DNA of 64,000 bases, from assembly GCA_965200505.1 (NCBI GenBank), contig OZ241343.1:992001-1056000 (forward strand), in the 5' to 3' direction. Below, piece after piece: positions 53,650 through 63,396 of the stretch. The notes under the pieces were generated by a model, which searched no databases, had not been told where the DNA came from, and worked only from the letters and a program-made list of their open reading frames with translations. The position numbers and the translations under genes are program-made. Origin of the DNA: VXNE01 sp965200505. Its GTDB lineage: Bacteria; Pseudomonadota; Gammaproteobacteria; Pseudomonadales; Azotimanducaceae. Position 1 is the stretch's first letter; every line of letters begins with the position of its first letter.

Positions 53650-54112
53650 CGTTCTCAATCTCCGTATGTGATCTGAGCCATGTAACGGCCAGTGGCGACA
53701 CTGGCTAGAAGGGTACCACTGTAGATGGAGCCTCTTGCAACAACCGAGGATTACAAATGTAGCTACCGTTGTCAAGAGCCCATGCTCAGGACAGACGGCT
53801 TCTTGAAGAGGTTCGGATCATGGTGCGTATGCTCGTCGCCTTCGTACTTGGCTCGATCTTCCGCCACTTGAAGAAGTTCTTCGCTATCGGCTCGACGGTC
53901 AATAGTTCGAGTGGATCGCATCAAAACGGGTGTACTCTAGCTTGCCAAGCAAGGTTGCGGGAGTTGGCATTCGCGATGTGCCTCGTCTGCGCTCGGGGCA
54001 AGCTGCCAGTCGTAGAAGCGTGGGCCTAGCCGGCAGGCGACGGTTGCGGTTCTGTGCTCGGTCGTCGTGGTCGAGGCGGTAGTTGGCGTTGGCGGCACGG
54101 GCGGCGTTCAGT
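53650..54112. other. Spacer without a convincing gene
   Basis: About 460 bases between the unknown protein and hicB. Short frames on both strands (for example plus 53769-54029) lack ribosome binding sites and family resemblance. The first half is AT-rich and may hold the promoter of the unknown minus-strand gene; the second half is GC-rich and could be decayed sequence after hicB. Confidence 0.4.
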
Positions 54113-54322
54113 TCACCGCCTTCGACCGCGATCCCGTGATCTGGATGGCTCCGGTACCGGCTCGCCCTGTTCCTGCATGCCCTCGATGTGAAACTCCATC
54201 GCTTCTCGAACCTGGCGGACCACATCGTCCCTTGTGGCACCCGTGGCGATGCAGCCCGGCAAGTCGGGCACATAGGCAGAGAAGTTTCTCGGCGTCTGCT
54301 CAATGACGATGGTGTATTGCAC
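54113..54322 (-). CDS. HicB-type antitoxin, orphan
   Basis: A 69-residue protein with the HicB core: YTIVIEQTPRNFSAYVPDLPGCIATG, then DDVVRQVREAMEFHIEGM (quoted in part). The tail after EQGEPVPEPS turns into RSRDRGRRR, unlike normal HicB ends, suggesting a frameshift. No HicA toxin (about 60 residues, dsRBD-like) is seen on either side. The start is GTG at 54322. Confidence 0.75.
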   Translation of the reverse strand: MQYTIVIEQTPRNFSAYVPDLPGCIATGATRDDVVRQVREAMEFHIEGMQEQGEPVPEPSRSRDRGRRR

Positions 54323-54355
54323 GTTCCCTGCTCCGAGACCCATGTGCCCTACGAC

Positions 54356-55123
54356 CTACGGCCGCCAAATCAGCCGCAGCATGGCGGATGTCTCGCGGCC
54401 GTCCAGTTCCGTGGGAATGATGACCACGCCGCCGTCGAACAGCCGATCCCAGCTTTTGCGTTTGTAGTCTGTGTAGCGGACGTCGAATTGCAGCGCCAGC
54501 CGCTCGCCCAACGAGCGCTCCAAGCCTACGCCCAAGGAGCGGGCGTTGAAACTCCGCTCCACTTCCTCGGTGAAGTTCGCCAGCGGCGTGGGTGGGCACA
54601 GCAGATCGGGGCCGGGGCAGCCCGTTTCGGTGACGGAGAACTCCGTCTCGACGCGGCGCAGCCCCGCCAGAACGTGCCAGCCCCAAGGGCCGCCGGCGAA
54701 TGTGCCGCCAAGCCGCACGGTGATGCCGTAGCTGCGGTCGCGCTCGAGCCACCAGTCTTCGGGCCAAGTGTCCGTCCATGTGTAGCCAGTGCCGGGAAGA
54801 TCGCCCTCGAGCCGCTTCGGATGCGCGGCCACATCGACTTCGGCGTCCATGTGCAGCCCGCTCGCGCCCAAGGGCCAGCGGTAGCCGGCGAACAAGCCGA
54901 GCGTCCACAAGGTTCCATCGTCGGTGTCGGCGTTGTTCGTCACGTCATCCGGTGCCGCCGGGAGATATACGGACTTGTCGTAAGTGAACCGCTGCAAGTC
55001 CGCGGCCGCGGCAACGCCCACATGGAAACCGCCCGTCTCGGCGCGGGCCGCCAGCGCCCCGACGACCAACCACGCCACCACCAGCCAGCGCCCGACCCTG
55101 GGCAAAGCCTTCGCGTCCGCCAT
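54356..55123 (-). CDS. Outer-membrane beta-barrel protein
   Basis: A 255-residue exported protein with a signal peptide (VVAWLVVGALAARAE) and alternating polar/hydrophobic strands such as TLWTLGLFAGYRW and LALQFDVRYTDY, ending in aromatic-rich MLRLIWRP, as in OmpA/OmpW-like barrels. AGGAGTGG precedes the ATG at 55123. It is likely a small 8-10-strand porin or surface protein; function unknown. Confidence 0.75.
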   Translation of the reverse strand: MADAKALPRVGRWLVVAWLVVGALAARAETGGFHVGVAAAADLQRFTYDKSVYLPAAPDDVTNNADTDDGTLWTLGLFAGYRWPLGASGLHMDAEVDVAAHPKRLEGDLPGTGYTWTDTWPEDWWLERDRSYGITVRLGGTFAGGPWGWHVLAGLRRVETEFSVTETGCPGPDLLCPPTPLANFTEEVERSFNARSLGVGLERSLGERLALQFDVRYTDYKRKSWDRLFDGGVVIIPTELDGRETSAMLRLIWRP

Positions 55124-55210
55124 CAATCCCACTCCTTGGATATGCGCGGGCGGATTTTGGCTGCCGCGGGAACCGTCCGCAAGCACCGGCCCATGCGCTC
55201 CATGTGAAGC

Positions 55211-55216
55211 TATACT
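55211..55216 (+). promoter_or_regulatory. -10 box before the DmdA-like gene
   Basis: TATACT lies 28 bases before the ATG at 55245, in the divergent spacer shared with the outer-membrane protein gene. No clear -35 box is visible. Confidence 0.35.
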
Positions 55217-55244
55217 GCCGCGCCCTCAGCCACGCGGCGGCAAC

Positions 55245-56378
55245 ATGGCTGGCAACCAACCGCGCATCGCCTTCGGGCCGCGGGTGCGAAAATCCCCCTT
55301 CCACCTGGCCACCCTGCGCCACGGCGCCAGCGCCTTCACGGTCTATAACCACATGTACCTGCCGATGGCCTACTCCGAAGCGGCGGGGCAGGATTACTGG
55401 GGGGCGGTGCGGGCGGTGCAGCTTTGGGACGTGGCCTGCGAACGCCAGTTGGAGGTGAGCGGGCCGGACGCATTGCGTTTCGCCCAACTGCTGACGCCCC
55501 GCGACCTTGCCAAGCTGCAGGTCGGGCAAGCCGCCTACGCGCTCATCACCAACGCCGCCGGCGGCATCTTGAACGATCCGGTGGTGCTGCGCGTGGCGGA
55601 AGATCGCTTCTGGTTCTCGTTGGCGGACGGCGACACCCTGCTCTGGGCGCAAGGCTTGGCGGCGAACGGCGGCTATGCGGTGTCCGTGGCCGAGCCAGAC
55701 GTGTCGCCATTGCAAGTGCAGGGGCCGCGCTCGACGGAGCTATTGTCCGGCCTCTTCGGCGATTGGGTACGAGACCTCGGCTTCTACCGCTGCCGCGAGT
55801 TCGATTTCGACGGCATCCCGCTCTTGGTGGCACGCATGGGCTATAGCCGCGAGCGTTGCTTCGAGCTGTTTCTGCGCGATGGCGAGCGCGGCGACGAACT
55901 GTGGGAGCGGCTCTGGGAAGCGGGGCAACCGCTCGACATCTCCGCCGGGGCACCGCACCTAGCCCTGCGGTTGGAGGCCGGCATCTATGCCCTGCTCTCA
56001 GACATCGACGCCACCACCAACCCCTTTGAGGTTGGCTTGGGCTGGACCGCGCAACTCGACAAGACCGAGCCGTTCATCGGCCAGAGCGCCTTGCGCGAAA
56101 TGGCCGCTAAGCCTCTGAAACGATGCATGATGGGCGCGGAAATCGAAGGCGAGCCGCTCTGGGCGGGGAATGAACACCGGCTGCCCGTGTCTGCGGACGG
56201 TCAACCGGCCGGCTATCTCACGAGCGCCGGCTACTCGCCACGCTTGGAAAGAAATCTGGCGTTCGTGATGTTGAACCGCCCCTTCGACGAACCGGACCAG
56301 CGCATCGAAGTGCAATTCCCAGATGGTGCCCGCGCCGCCAAGGTGGTGGAAAAGCCATGGCTCAAGCGGCAGCGCTGA
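55245..56378 (+). CDS. DmdA/GcvT-family aminomethyltransferase-like protein
   Basis: A 377-residue THF-dependent transferase of the GcvT fold. FTVYNHMYLP, VQLWDVACERQLEVSGPDA and QLLTPRDLAKL, with PVVLRVAEDRFWFSLADGD, are very close to DmdA, which demethylates DMSP to methylmercaptopropionate with THF as acceptor. The GcvT family also includes glycine and sarcosine enzymes, so the substrate is not proven. A DMSP role would fit a marine host. Confidence 0.82.
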   Translation: MAGNQPRIAFGPRVRKSPFHLATLRHGASAFTVYNHMYLPMAYSEAAGQDYWGAVRAVQLWDVACERQLEVSGPDALRFAQLLTPRDLAKLQVGQAAYALITNAAGGILNDPVVLRVAEDRFWFSLADGDTLLWAQGLAANGGYAVSVAEPDVSPLQVQGPRSTELLSGLFGDWVRDLGFYRCREFDFDGIPLLVARMGYSRERCFELFLRDGERGDELWERLWEAGQPLDISAGAPHLALRLEAGIYALLSDIDATTNPFEVGLGWTAQLDKTEPFIGQSALREMAAKPLKRCMMGAEIEGEPLWAGNEHRLPVSADGQPAGYLTSAGYSPRLERNLAFVMLNRPFDEPDQRIEVQFPDGARAAKVVEKPWLKRQR

Positions 56379-56390
56379 CTGCGGACGGCC

Positions 56391-57314
56391 TCACGAGAGC
56401 GCCTGCGCCAACGCTTCCGGCAACGTTGGGCAACGAAACTCGAAGCCGCTCGCCAACGCCCGCTGCGGCACCACGCGCTGGCCGCCAAACAGCAACTCCC
56501 GCGCGAAATCCCCGACGAGCCAAGTGACAGGCGCCCGCGGCACGCGCAAGAACCCAGGCCGGCCACAAGCCTGTGCCAAGGCGCGAGTGAACGCCGCGTT
56601 GTCCACCGGATTCGGCGCCGTGGCGTTGACGCCGCCGCTGAGGGAATCGTCCGCCGCGACATGGGCGATGAGGCGCACGAGATCATCCCGCTCGACCCAA
56701 GACATCCACTGCCGGCCCGTGCCAAGCGGCCCGCCCAAGCCGAGCTTGAATGCCGGCAAAAGCCGCGCCAGCAAGCCGCCCTCCCGCGCCAGCACCAGCC
56801 CGATGCGTAGCTGCGCCACGCGCACGCCATGTGCAGACGCCGGTGCCGCGGCCGCTTCCGCCGCTGCGCACACCTGATGGCTGAAGCAATCGGCGGGCGC
56901 CGCCGTCTCATCCAAGCACTCGTCCCCGCGCAGCCCATACCAGCCGATGGCGGAAGCGTTGACCCACGCCTTGGGCTTCACCTCAAGGCGTTCGAGCAGC
57001 GCCAGAAGCCCCTCCGCGACCCGTGGCCTTGAAGCGACGATGCGCTCACGCCGGGCGGCAGTCCAAAGACCGGCGGCGATGGGTTCACCCGCCAAGTGGA
57101 CGAAGACGTCGAAACGCGCCGAGGCGTTGATTTCGTCAAGCGATTCAACGACGCGCACCTCTTCCGGCAACGCCGCGCACACCGCATGGCGCGTGAGCAC
57201 CGTGACCTCCTGCGCGGTCAGCGCCTCCACCAGCCGCCGGCCGATGAAGCCCGTGCCGCCGGTGACGAGCCAGCGCTCGCCGGCCGGCACATCAAGTGGC
57301 AGCGGCGGCCTCAC
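56391..57314 (-). CDS. TIGR01777-family NAD-epimerase-like protein
   Basis: A 307-residue extended SDR-type protein with VTGGTGFIGRRLVEAL, VHLAGEPIAAGLWTAARR and NASAIGWYG, plus a C-terminal DUF1731-like end (GFEFRCPTLPEAL). Members such as YfcH are nucleotide-sugar epimerase relatives of uncertain function. The GTG at 57314 overlaps the regulator stop as GTGA, so both are one operon. Confidence 0.88.
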   Translation of the reverse strand: MRPPLPLDVPAGERWLVTGGTGFIGRRLVEALTAQEVTVLTRHAVCAALPEEVRVVESLDEINASARFDVFVHLAGEPIAAGLWTAARRERIVASRPRVAEGLLALLERLEVKPKAWVNASAIGWYGLRGDECLDETAAPADCFSHQVCAAAEAAAAPASAHGVRVAQLRIGLVLAREGGLLARLLPAFKLGLGGPLGTGRQWMSWVERDDLVRLIAHVAADDSLSGGVNATAPNPVDNAAFTRALAQACGRPGFLRVPRAPVTWLVGDFARELLFGGQRVVPQRALASGFEFRCPTLPEALAQALS

Positions 57315-57913
57315 GTTGCGCGACCGGCGCTTCCGTCCGCCCGCCCCGCCCCACCGCCCGGCCGCAGCGCCCGCACCACTTGCGAACCCAAGCTGATGAG
57401 CGCCACCCAGCTCGTCTTGGGCAGGGTGAGCATCTGTTCGTACCAGCTGTTCATCGTTTCGATGAAGGCCATCATGTCCGCCAGCCGGGTCATGGCGGTG
57501 CCGTCCACGTCGGGGTCGTTTTCCGCCGCGGCGACACACTCCTTCAAGGCGGCCCGCGCCGGATCGATTTCCCGCGCCTTGCGGCCTTCCGCAATGCGCT
57601 GCACCACTTCCCAAAGGTCCGTCTCCGCCTCGAAGTGGTCGCGCCGGTCGCCGCGCACCGGCACCCGGCGCACGAGCTTCCAGTTCACGAGTTCACGCAG
57701 CGAGTTGCTCACGCCGGAGCGGGCGATGCCCAGCCGGGCGGCAATGCGGTCCGCGGTGAGCGGGCGGTCTGAGAGGTAGAGCAGCGCGTGAATCTGCGCG
57801 ATGGAGCGGTTGACGCCCCAGTGGTTGCCCATGTCGCCCCAATGCAGGATGAACTTCTCCACCGGCGCTGGGAGCGTCTCGACTTCGGGTTTGGTTTCAG
57901 ATATGTCAGTCAT
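57311..57913 (-). CDS. GbsR/MarR-type transcriptional regulator
   Basis: A 200-residue winged-helix regulator: ADRIAARLGIARSGVSNSLRELV and a wing with VPVRGDRRDHFE, then a helical C-terminal half, as in the GbsR family. The Arg-rich end (GGAGRADGSAG) is low-complexity. Upstream lie TCAGATAT (57898-57905) and ATATCAGA (57931-57938), possible half sites for self-regulation. It probably controls itself and the downstream epimerase gene. Confidence 0.85.
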   Translation of the reverse strand: MTDISETKPEVETLPAPVEKFILHWGDMGNHWGVNRSIAQIHALLYLSDRPLTADRIAARLGIARSGVSNSLRELVNWKLVRRVPVRGDRRDHFEAETDLWEVVQRIAEGRKAREIDPARAALKECVAAAENDPDVDGTAMTRLADMMAFIETMNSWYEQMLTLPKTSWVALISLGSQVVRALRPGGGAGRADGSAGRAT

Positions 57914-58038
57914 AGCAGAAATATCAGATTAAAACGGCAGATTGTCAAGGGCCGCTTTCGCCGGCGGTGGTCGGCGGGCTGGGAACCGCAAGGGGTGAGC
58001 GTGTGTCCTGCAACCACATCGTGGCAAAATACGCGCCC

Positions 58039-58359
58039 ATGCCACGCATCATCTTCGTCGAGCACAACGGCGCCGAGCACTCCGTGACGCCTGAGCAAGG
58101 CCAATCGCTCATGCGGGCGGCGGTGGACAACCTCGTGCCCGGCATCGATGCGGATTGCGGCGGCGAGTGCGCCTGCGCCACCTGCCACGTCATCTTCGAC
58201 GAGCGCTGGTTCGGCGTGGTCGGCCCGCCCAGCGAGCGGGAGGCGGAGATGCTCGATTTGACGAGTGAACGGCAGGAACGCTCTCGGCTTTCCTGCCAAG
58301 TCACCGTCACCGACGGGTTGGACGGCCTACGGGTGCAATTGCCGGAGTTTCAGTTCTAG
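58039..58359 (+). CDS. 2Fe-2S ferredoxin, adrenodoxin type
   Basis: A 106-residue ferredoxin with cluster cysteines Cys40, Cys46, Cys49 and Cys86 (DCGGECACATC, then LSCQV), the C-x5-C-x2-C-xn-C spacing of adrenodoxin-type proteins. It likely passes electrons to a P450 or to iron-sulfur assembly. A short AT-rich segment precedes the ATG. It is convergent with the RND genes. Confidence 0.93.
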   Translation: MPRIIFVEHNGAEHSVTPEQGQSLMRAAVDNLVPGIDADCGGECACATCHVIFDERWFGVVGPPSEREAEMLDLTSERQERSRLSCQVTVTDGLDGLRVQLPEFQF

Positions 58360-58383
58360 CCATCCCAAGTCGGCCAAGCACCG

Positions 58384-61300
58384 TCAGCCATGCGCCAGTG
58401 TGCGCGCACCTTCGTCCCGCCGGGCGTCCTCCCGAATCAAGAGCAGCGCCGGCACCAAGAACAGGATGACGACGCTGGCGAACAAGATGCCGGTGGCGAG
58501 GCTAATGGCCATTGGGATGAGGAACTGCGCTTGGATGCTCGTCTCGAACAGCATCGGCGTCAGCCCCAAGGCGGTGGTCGCCGTGGTGAGCAGGATGGCG
58601 CGGAAGCGATGCTGGGAAGCCGCCACCACCGCCTCCATCGGCGCCAGCCCACCGGCGCGGAAGCGGTTGTAGCGATCCACCAGCACCAGCGAATCGTTCA
58701 CCACCACCCCGGACAGCGCCACCACGCCGAAGATGGAAATGAACGACAGGTCATACCCCATCAGGTAGTGGCCGATGAACGCCCCGCCGGCCCCGAACGG
58801 CACCGCGGCGAGCACGATGAGCGGCTGCACGTAGCTCTTGAGCTGCGAGGCGAGCAGCGTGTAGATGACGAGCAGCGCGACGGCCGCGAGGCGGCTCAGG
58901 GATTCGATGTCCTGCGCCTGCTCCCGGCCGAAGCCGGCCTGCGCCACCTGCAGCCCCGGATAATCCCGCCGCATGGTCGGAAAGTGTGCCTCGATGGCCC
59001 GGCTCACGTCGGTTGGCGTGGCGACGGTGGTATCGACCTTGCCAGACACGGTGACGATACGGCGCCCATCCACCCGGTTGATCTCCGAGTAGCTGCGTGA
59101 TTCGCGCACCCGCGCCACGGTGGAGAGCGGCGCCTCCACCCCGTCCGGCAGGCGGATGCGCACGTTGAAGAAGTCCCGCGCGCTGCTGCGTTGCTCCCGG
59201 GGATAGCGCACCATCACCTTGAGCTCTTGGCGCCCGCGCTGGATGCGATGCACTTCGGCGCCGAAGAAGTGCTGCCGCAGTTGCCGCGCCACCCCCGCCG
59301 GCGTGAGCCCCGCCGCTTCGCCGGCCGCCGTCAGTTCGATGTCGTATTGCCGCTTGCCGAGGCTGATTGAATCCTGAATCTCGGTGAGCCCCGGCGTCTT
59401 CGCGTACTCGGTCTTGATGAACTCCACCGCGGCCAGCAGCACGTCTTCGTCCCGATGCGAGAGCTCGTACTCCACGGTGGAGCCGCTGAAGAAGTCCGCC
59501 ACGAACGAAAGCCGCTCCACGCCCGCCACCGGGCCAACGGCCTCGCGCCACAAGCGTTCGAGTTGGCGCGCGGAAAGCTGGCGCAGCGGCTCTGGATTGA
59601 GCTGCGCCTGCACGGTGGCGATGTGGCTGCCAAAGCGTGATCCACCACCCCCGGAAGGGCCGCCGTCGCCGGTTTGGATGCGCCCGCCCACCGTCACGCT
59701 CACCGCCTTGATGGAGGTGCCGCCCACCTGTTCGTTCACTTCATGCAGGGCTTGCTCGATCTTCGCCGCCGCGGCCTGGGTGGTGGCGAACGGCGTGCCC
59801 ACGGGGAACTCCAACGTTGCCCGCATGGTGTCTGACTCGAGGGTGGGAAAGAAGATGAACCGCACCGCGCCGGTGCCGACGAGCGAGAACGCCAGCCCGG
59901 CGAACACGAGGCCGGCCAGCAGCGTCAGGTAACGTCGCCGCACCGCGGCGCGAATGCCGTCGGTCAAGCGGCCATCGCGGAAGCGCCGCACACTGGCGCC
60001 GATTCGCGCCTGCACCAAGTCCAACGGCCAGCGGCTCCAAGTGCCGCGGTGCGAAAGGTGTGCCGGCAAGATGAGAAACGCCTCGATGAGCGACATGGCC
60101 AGCACCGCGATGACGACCACCGGCACCTGCCCCATGACCTGGCCCATGGTGCCGCTCACCAGCAAGAGGGGCGCGAACGCCGCCATCGTCGTGAGCACAC
60201 CGACCAGCACCGGCGCGAACACGCCACGCACCCCGACGATGGAGGCTTCGGCGCCGGCGAACTCACCGGATTCGCGTTCCGTGATGATGTTCTCGCCCAC
60301 CACCACCGCATCGTCCACCACGATGCCGATGACGATGATGAGCGCGAACAGCGACACCATGTTGATGTTCACGCCGAGGTACTCGAACAGCAGGAACCCG
60401 CCCATGAACGAAATCGGCACGCCCATCGCCACCCAGAACGCGAGCCGCAAATCCATCATCAGCACGAGAAACAGGAACACGAGCACGAAGCCCAGCGCAC
60501 CGTTGCGCAACAACAAGCTCAAGCGGTTGTTCAGCACCTCCGTTTGATCGTCCCAAACCGCGACATCGATGCCGGGCGGCGGCTCGAACGAGGCCAAGCG
60601 CCCCTTCACGGCCTCGGCGATGGCGATGGCGTCCTCCGCCTCGGACTTCTGGATGCGCACGAACACGCTGTCGCGGCCGCCATAGCGGTTGATGAGGTCG
60701 AAGTCCGCAAAGCCGTCGCGCACGACGGCCACGTCGCCCAACCGCAGGATGCCGCCGTCCGGCGTGGTGCGCAGCACGATGTCCTCGAACTCCTCGCCAT
60801 GCTCGCGCTTCGCGTTGGTGCGGAGCAGCAAGTCCCCGGCACCGGTGCGAATCTCCCCGGAGGAGAGGTTGAGCGAAGAAGCCCGCACCGCCGCCGCCAC
60901 CTGATTCATGGAAAGGTCGTGCCGGCGCAGCGCCTCCTCGCGCACCTCGATGGCGATTTCATAGTCGCGGGCGCCCAGCAGGGACACCAAGGACACCGCC
61001 GGCAGCGCCAACAGTTCCTGCTCCAAACCTTCCGCCGCTTGGCGCAGCGGGCGCTCGCCGAGCTCCGAGGACATCACCAGCGTCATCACGTCGCTGATGG
61101 TCTCGGCGACCACGATGTCCGGCTCTTCGGCGTCCTCCGGGGGGAAGTCCGCAATGCGGTCCACTGCCGTTTCGACGTCGTTGCGCACCTTCACCTTATC
61201 GACGCGGTCCTTGAGCTCCACCGTGACCACGCCGAGGTTCTCCGACGCGGTGGAGAGCACACGCTCCACACCGTCGATGCCGAGGGTGGCTTCCTCCACC

Positions 61301-61548
61301 CGGCGTGTGATGCCTTCCTCAACCTCGGTGGGCGTGGCGCCCGGATACGGCACGGTGATGCTGATGACGCCGGGGTCTATGGTGGGGAAGATCTGCGCCG
61401 TCAAGCCGATGGCGGACAGTGTGCCGCCTATGAGCATCACCGCCATCACCAAGTTCGCGGCGACGATGTTGTGCGAGAACGCGGCCACGAGGCCGCGGCG
61501 TTGCGGCCGCGGAGCGACCGCGCCGCCGGATTGTATCGCGTCGCTCAC
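58384..61548 (-). CDS. RND efflux permease (AcrB/HAE type)
   Basis: A 1054-residue inner-membrane pump of the resistance-nodulation-division family, driven by the proton gradient. The N-terminal helix is followed by the periplasmic loop with ISITVPYPGATPTEVEEG, and the proton-relay region GIVVDDAVVVGENI has the paired Asp residues. A second loop and the GVVVNDSLVLVDRYNRFR helix are also seen. Its start overlaps the fusion protein gene as ATGA. Substrate range not known. Confidence 0.93.
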   Translation of the reverse strand: MSDAIQSGGAVAPRPQRRGLVAAFSHNIVAANLVMAVMLIGGTLSAIGLTAQIFPTIDPGVISITVPYPGATPTEVEEGITRRVEEATLGIDGVERVLSTASENLGVVTVELKDRVDKVKVRNDVETAVDRIADFPPEDAEEPDIVVAETISDVMTLVMSSELGERPLRQAAEGLEQELLALPAVSLVSLLGARDYEIAIEVREEALRRHDLSMNQVAAAVRASSLNLSSGEIRTGAGDLLLRTNAKREHGEEFEDIVLRTTPDGGILRLGDVAVVRDGFADFDLINRYGGRDSVFVRIQKSEAEDAIAIAEAVKGRLASFEPPPGIDVAVWDDQTEVLNNRLSLLLRNGALGFVLVFLFLVLMMDLRLAFWVAMGVPISFMGGFLLFEYLGVNINMVSLFALIIVIGIVVDDAVVVGENIITERESGEFAGAEASIVGVRGVFAPVLVGVLTTMAAFAPLLLVSGTMGQVMGQVPVVVIAVLAMSLIEAFLILPAHLSHRGTWSRWPLDLVQARIGASVRRFRDGRLTDGIRAAVRRRYLTLLAGLVFAGLAFSLVGTGAVRFIFFPTLESDTMRATLEFPVGTPFATTQAAAAKIEQALHEVNEQVGGTSIKAVSVTVGGRIQTGDGGPSGGGGSRFGSHIATVQAQLNPEPLRQLSARQLERLWREAVGPVAGVERLSFVADFFSGSTVEYELSHRDEDVLLAAVEFIKTEYAKTPGLTEIQDSISLGKRQYDIELTAAGEAAGLTPAGVARQLRQHFFGAEVHRIQRGRQELKVMVRYPREQRSSARDFFNVRIRLPDGVEAPLSTVARVRESRSYSEINRVDGRRIVTVSGKVDTTVATPTDVSRAIEAHFPTMRRDYPGLQVAQAGFGREQAQDIESLSRLAAVALLVIYTLLASQLKSYVQPLIVLAAVPFGAGGAFIGHYLMGYDLSFISIFGVVALSGVVVNDSLVLVDRYNRFRAGGLAPMEAVVAASQHRFRAILLTTATTALGLTPMLFETSIQAQFLIPMAISLATGILFASVVILFLVPALLLIREDARRDEGARTLAHG

Positions 61549-62840
61549 GAACCGACGGTGCTTGGCCGCGGCATCCGGGCCTGGCCCCCGGCATGATCCG
61601 CGCTGCCGGACACCCGCACGGCGAGACCTTCCCGTCCCCCCGGCGCGGCGCCCACCACCACCCCTTGGCCCGGCGCGAAGGCCGCCACCTGCAAGCCTTC
61701 GGCGGAACGGCCCAGGATGTTGATGTCCTGCCGCGCGAGTTGGCCATCCACCACCCGCCAGACATGGCCGCCGGCCTGCTCCGCAGCCTCCGGCAGCACG
61801 AACACCTCACTCAGCGTCGGGCCATGCACCATGATGTCCACGAACGTGCCGGGCGGAACACGCTCGGCGCCGTCGAAGCTCAGGTAAAGGCGGGCAAAGC
61901 GGGTGCGTTCGTCCAGCTCCGCAGAAACACGCTGCACGGTGGCGGCGAACGTCATCCCGCCGCTCATCACAACGGCGTGGCGGCCAACCGCCGGCGCAAG
62001 GCGCCGCAAATCTTCCTGTCCCACCGGCACCGTCACCTCCAACGCCTCGAACGCGAACGCCTGCCCGAATGGCTGGTTGCGGGTGAGGGTTTGGCCAAGT
62101 TCCGCGCTGCTCTGCGTCACCTTGCCGGCGAACGGCAAGGAGAACCGCGTGCGGGATAGGTCCAATGCGGCGATGGCCTCGCGGGCGCGGGCCGCCTGCA
62201 AACGCGCTTCGCTCTGCTCGATTTGCGGCAGCTTGGCCACCAATGGCGGCACCGGCTCGCCGGGGCGCAACAGCGCGTAATTGGCGCTCGCGGCTTCGCT
62301 CTCGGCCTGCTTCAAGCGCAAGTCCGCCAATGCGCCGGCCACATCCGCCTTGGCTTGGTTGCGGGCGAGGACGAAATCCTCCGGGTCGATGACCAAGAGC
62401 GTCTCGCCGGCGGCGAAGGTGCCCCCGGCGCGCAACGCCGCAGACACTTCGACGACACGCCCGCCCACCTGCGGCGTCAGCGCCACAAGGCTGCGCGCCG
62501 CCACCGTGCCGGTGGCCTCCACCGTCACCACCGCCGTCTGCACGGCCGGCATGATGACGTTGACCAGCGGCACGGCCGCATCGGCCGGGCGCGGGGCCGG
62601 CGCGGCATCCGCCACCGGGCCACCACGTTCCCGGGCGAAGAAGAGGGCCACCAACACCAAGGCGAGCACCACCGCGATCTGCGCCACGCCCACCCAAGAC
62701 CGGCGATGCCGGCCGGTGCCGCCTTCATCGGGCTCGGTGCCTAGGTGTTCGGCTTCATCCGCCAGATACGCTTCGCCGGCGTCCGCCGCGCGCTTGGCGC
62801 GACGTGTGGCGAAGAGGCGGCGCTTCTTGGTGCCAGGCAT
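61545..62840 (-). CDS. RND membrane fusion protein (HlyD/AcrA type)
   Basis: A 431-residue periplasmic adaptor. A positively charged N-terminal tail of about 50 residues precedes one membrane anchor (VAQIAVVLALVLVALFF), then a lipoyl/barrel-sandwich domain (VSAALRAGGTFAAGETLL), a helical hairpin and a beta-barrel domain. It joins the permease below to an outer-membrane channel that is not encoded here. The long charged N-terminal tail is unusual for AcrA-type proteins. Confidence 0.9.
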   Translation of the reverse strand: MPGTKKRRLFATRRAKRAADAGEAYLADEAEHLGTEPDEGGTGRHRRSWVGVAQIAVVLALVLVALFFARERGGPVADAAPAPRPADAAVPLVNVIMPAVQTAVVTVEATGTVAARSLVALTPQVGGRVVEVSAALRAGGTFAAGETLLVIDPEDFVLARNQAKADVAGALADLRLKQAESEAASANYALLRPGEPVPPLVAKLPQIEQSEARLQAARAREAIAALDLSRTRFSLPFAGKVTQSSAELGQTLTRNQPFGQAFAFEALEVTVPVGQEDLRRLAPAVGRHAVVMSGGMTFAATVQRVSAELDERTRFARLYLSFDGAERVPPGTFVDIMVHGPTLSEVFVLPEAAEQAGGHVWRVVDGQLARQDINILGRSAEGLQVAAFAPGQGVVVGAAPGGREGLAVRVSGSADHAGGQARMPRPSTVGS

Positions 62841-62916
62841 GGGGGCGGCGTTCCACGCTTCGTGCCGCGGATTCTATGGGAACGGGCGCGGCTTCGTGTC
62901 GCGCTATCATCGCCCC

Positions 62917-63291
62917 ATGTTCTCCATCGGCGGCGCTTGGCCACGCTTCCGCGGCCGCACGCAGCGCATCTTGGCGGTGTATGAGACGTTGCGCGAAGAT
63001 CCGGCGAAGGGCTTGCATCCGCGCCAGATCGGCTTGGCGGTGGGCATGTCCGCCCTTTCCGCCAAGAGCCTGCTGGACGCCGTGCCCGAACTCTTCGTCA
63101 AGCTGCCCAAGCGCGACGGCCTCACCCGCTACCGCCTGAACAGCTTCGCCACCGCCGCGGCGCCGGACGAAGTGCGAACCCTCGTGCTGCGCCACGCCCG
63201 CTGGGAGACCCTCGTGACCTACGGCATGGTCGGCGCGATCCTCATCGCGGCGCTCGTGGCGATGCTCACCCTGTCGAGAGGCAGCGCCTGA
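62917..63291 (+). CDS. Small winged-helix-like protein with a C-terminal membrane helix
   Basis: A 124-residue protein. The N-terminal part (LHPRQIGLAVGMSALSAKSLLDAV, quoted in part) looks like a compact helix-turn-helix, and the C-terminus ends in one membrane helix (MVGAILIAALVAMLTL). A membrane-tethered DNA-binding role is possible but only inferred. It is divergent from the efflux operon. Confidence 0.65.
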   Translation: MFSIGGAWPRFRGRTQRILAVYETLREDPAKGLHPRQIGLAVGMSALSAKSLLDAVPELFVKLPKRDGLTRYRLNSFATAAAPDEVRTLVLRHARWETLVTYGMVGAILIAALVAMLTLSRGSA

Positions 63292-63396
63292 CCACCCGAC
63301 ACCGCCCGCATACGACCACGCCCAAGGCGATGGCAGCCGTACCGTCCCAGCGCCGTTTTCCATATCATCCCCGCACCTCCTCAGCAAAGCCCGCCA

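Noticed and set aside
53769..54029. Possible small plus-strand gene
   Set aside because: No ribosome binding site, no family resemblance and overlapping alternative frames.
60049..61596. Plus-strand open frame opposite the RND permease
   Set aside because: His/Arg-rich composition typical of a shadow frame.
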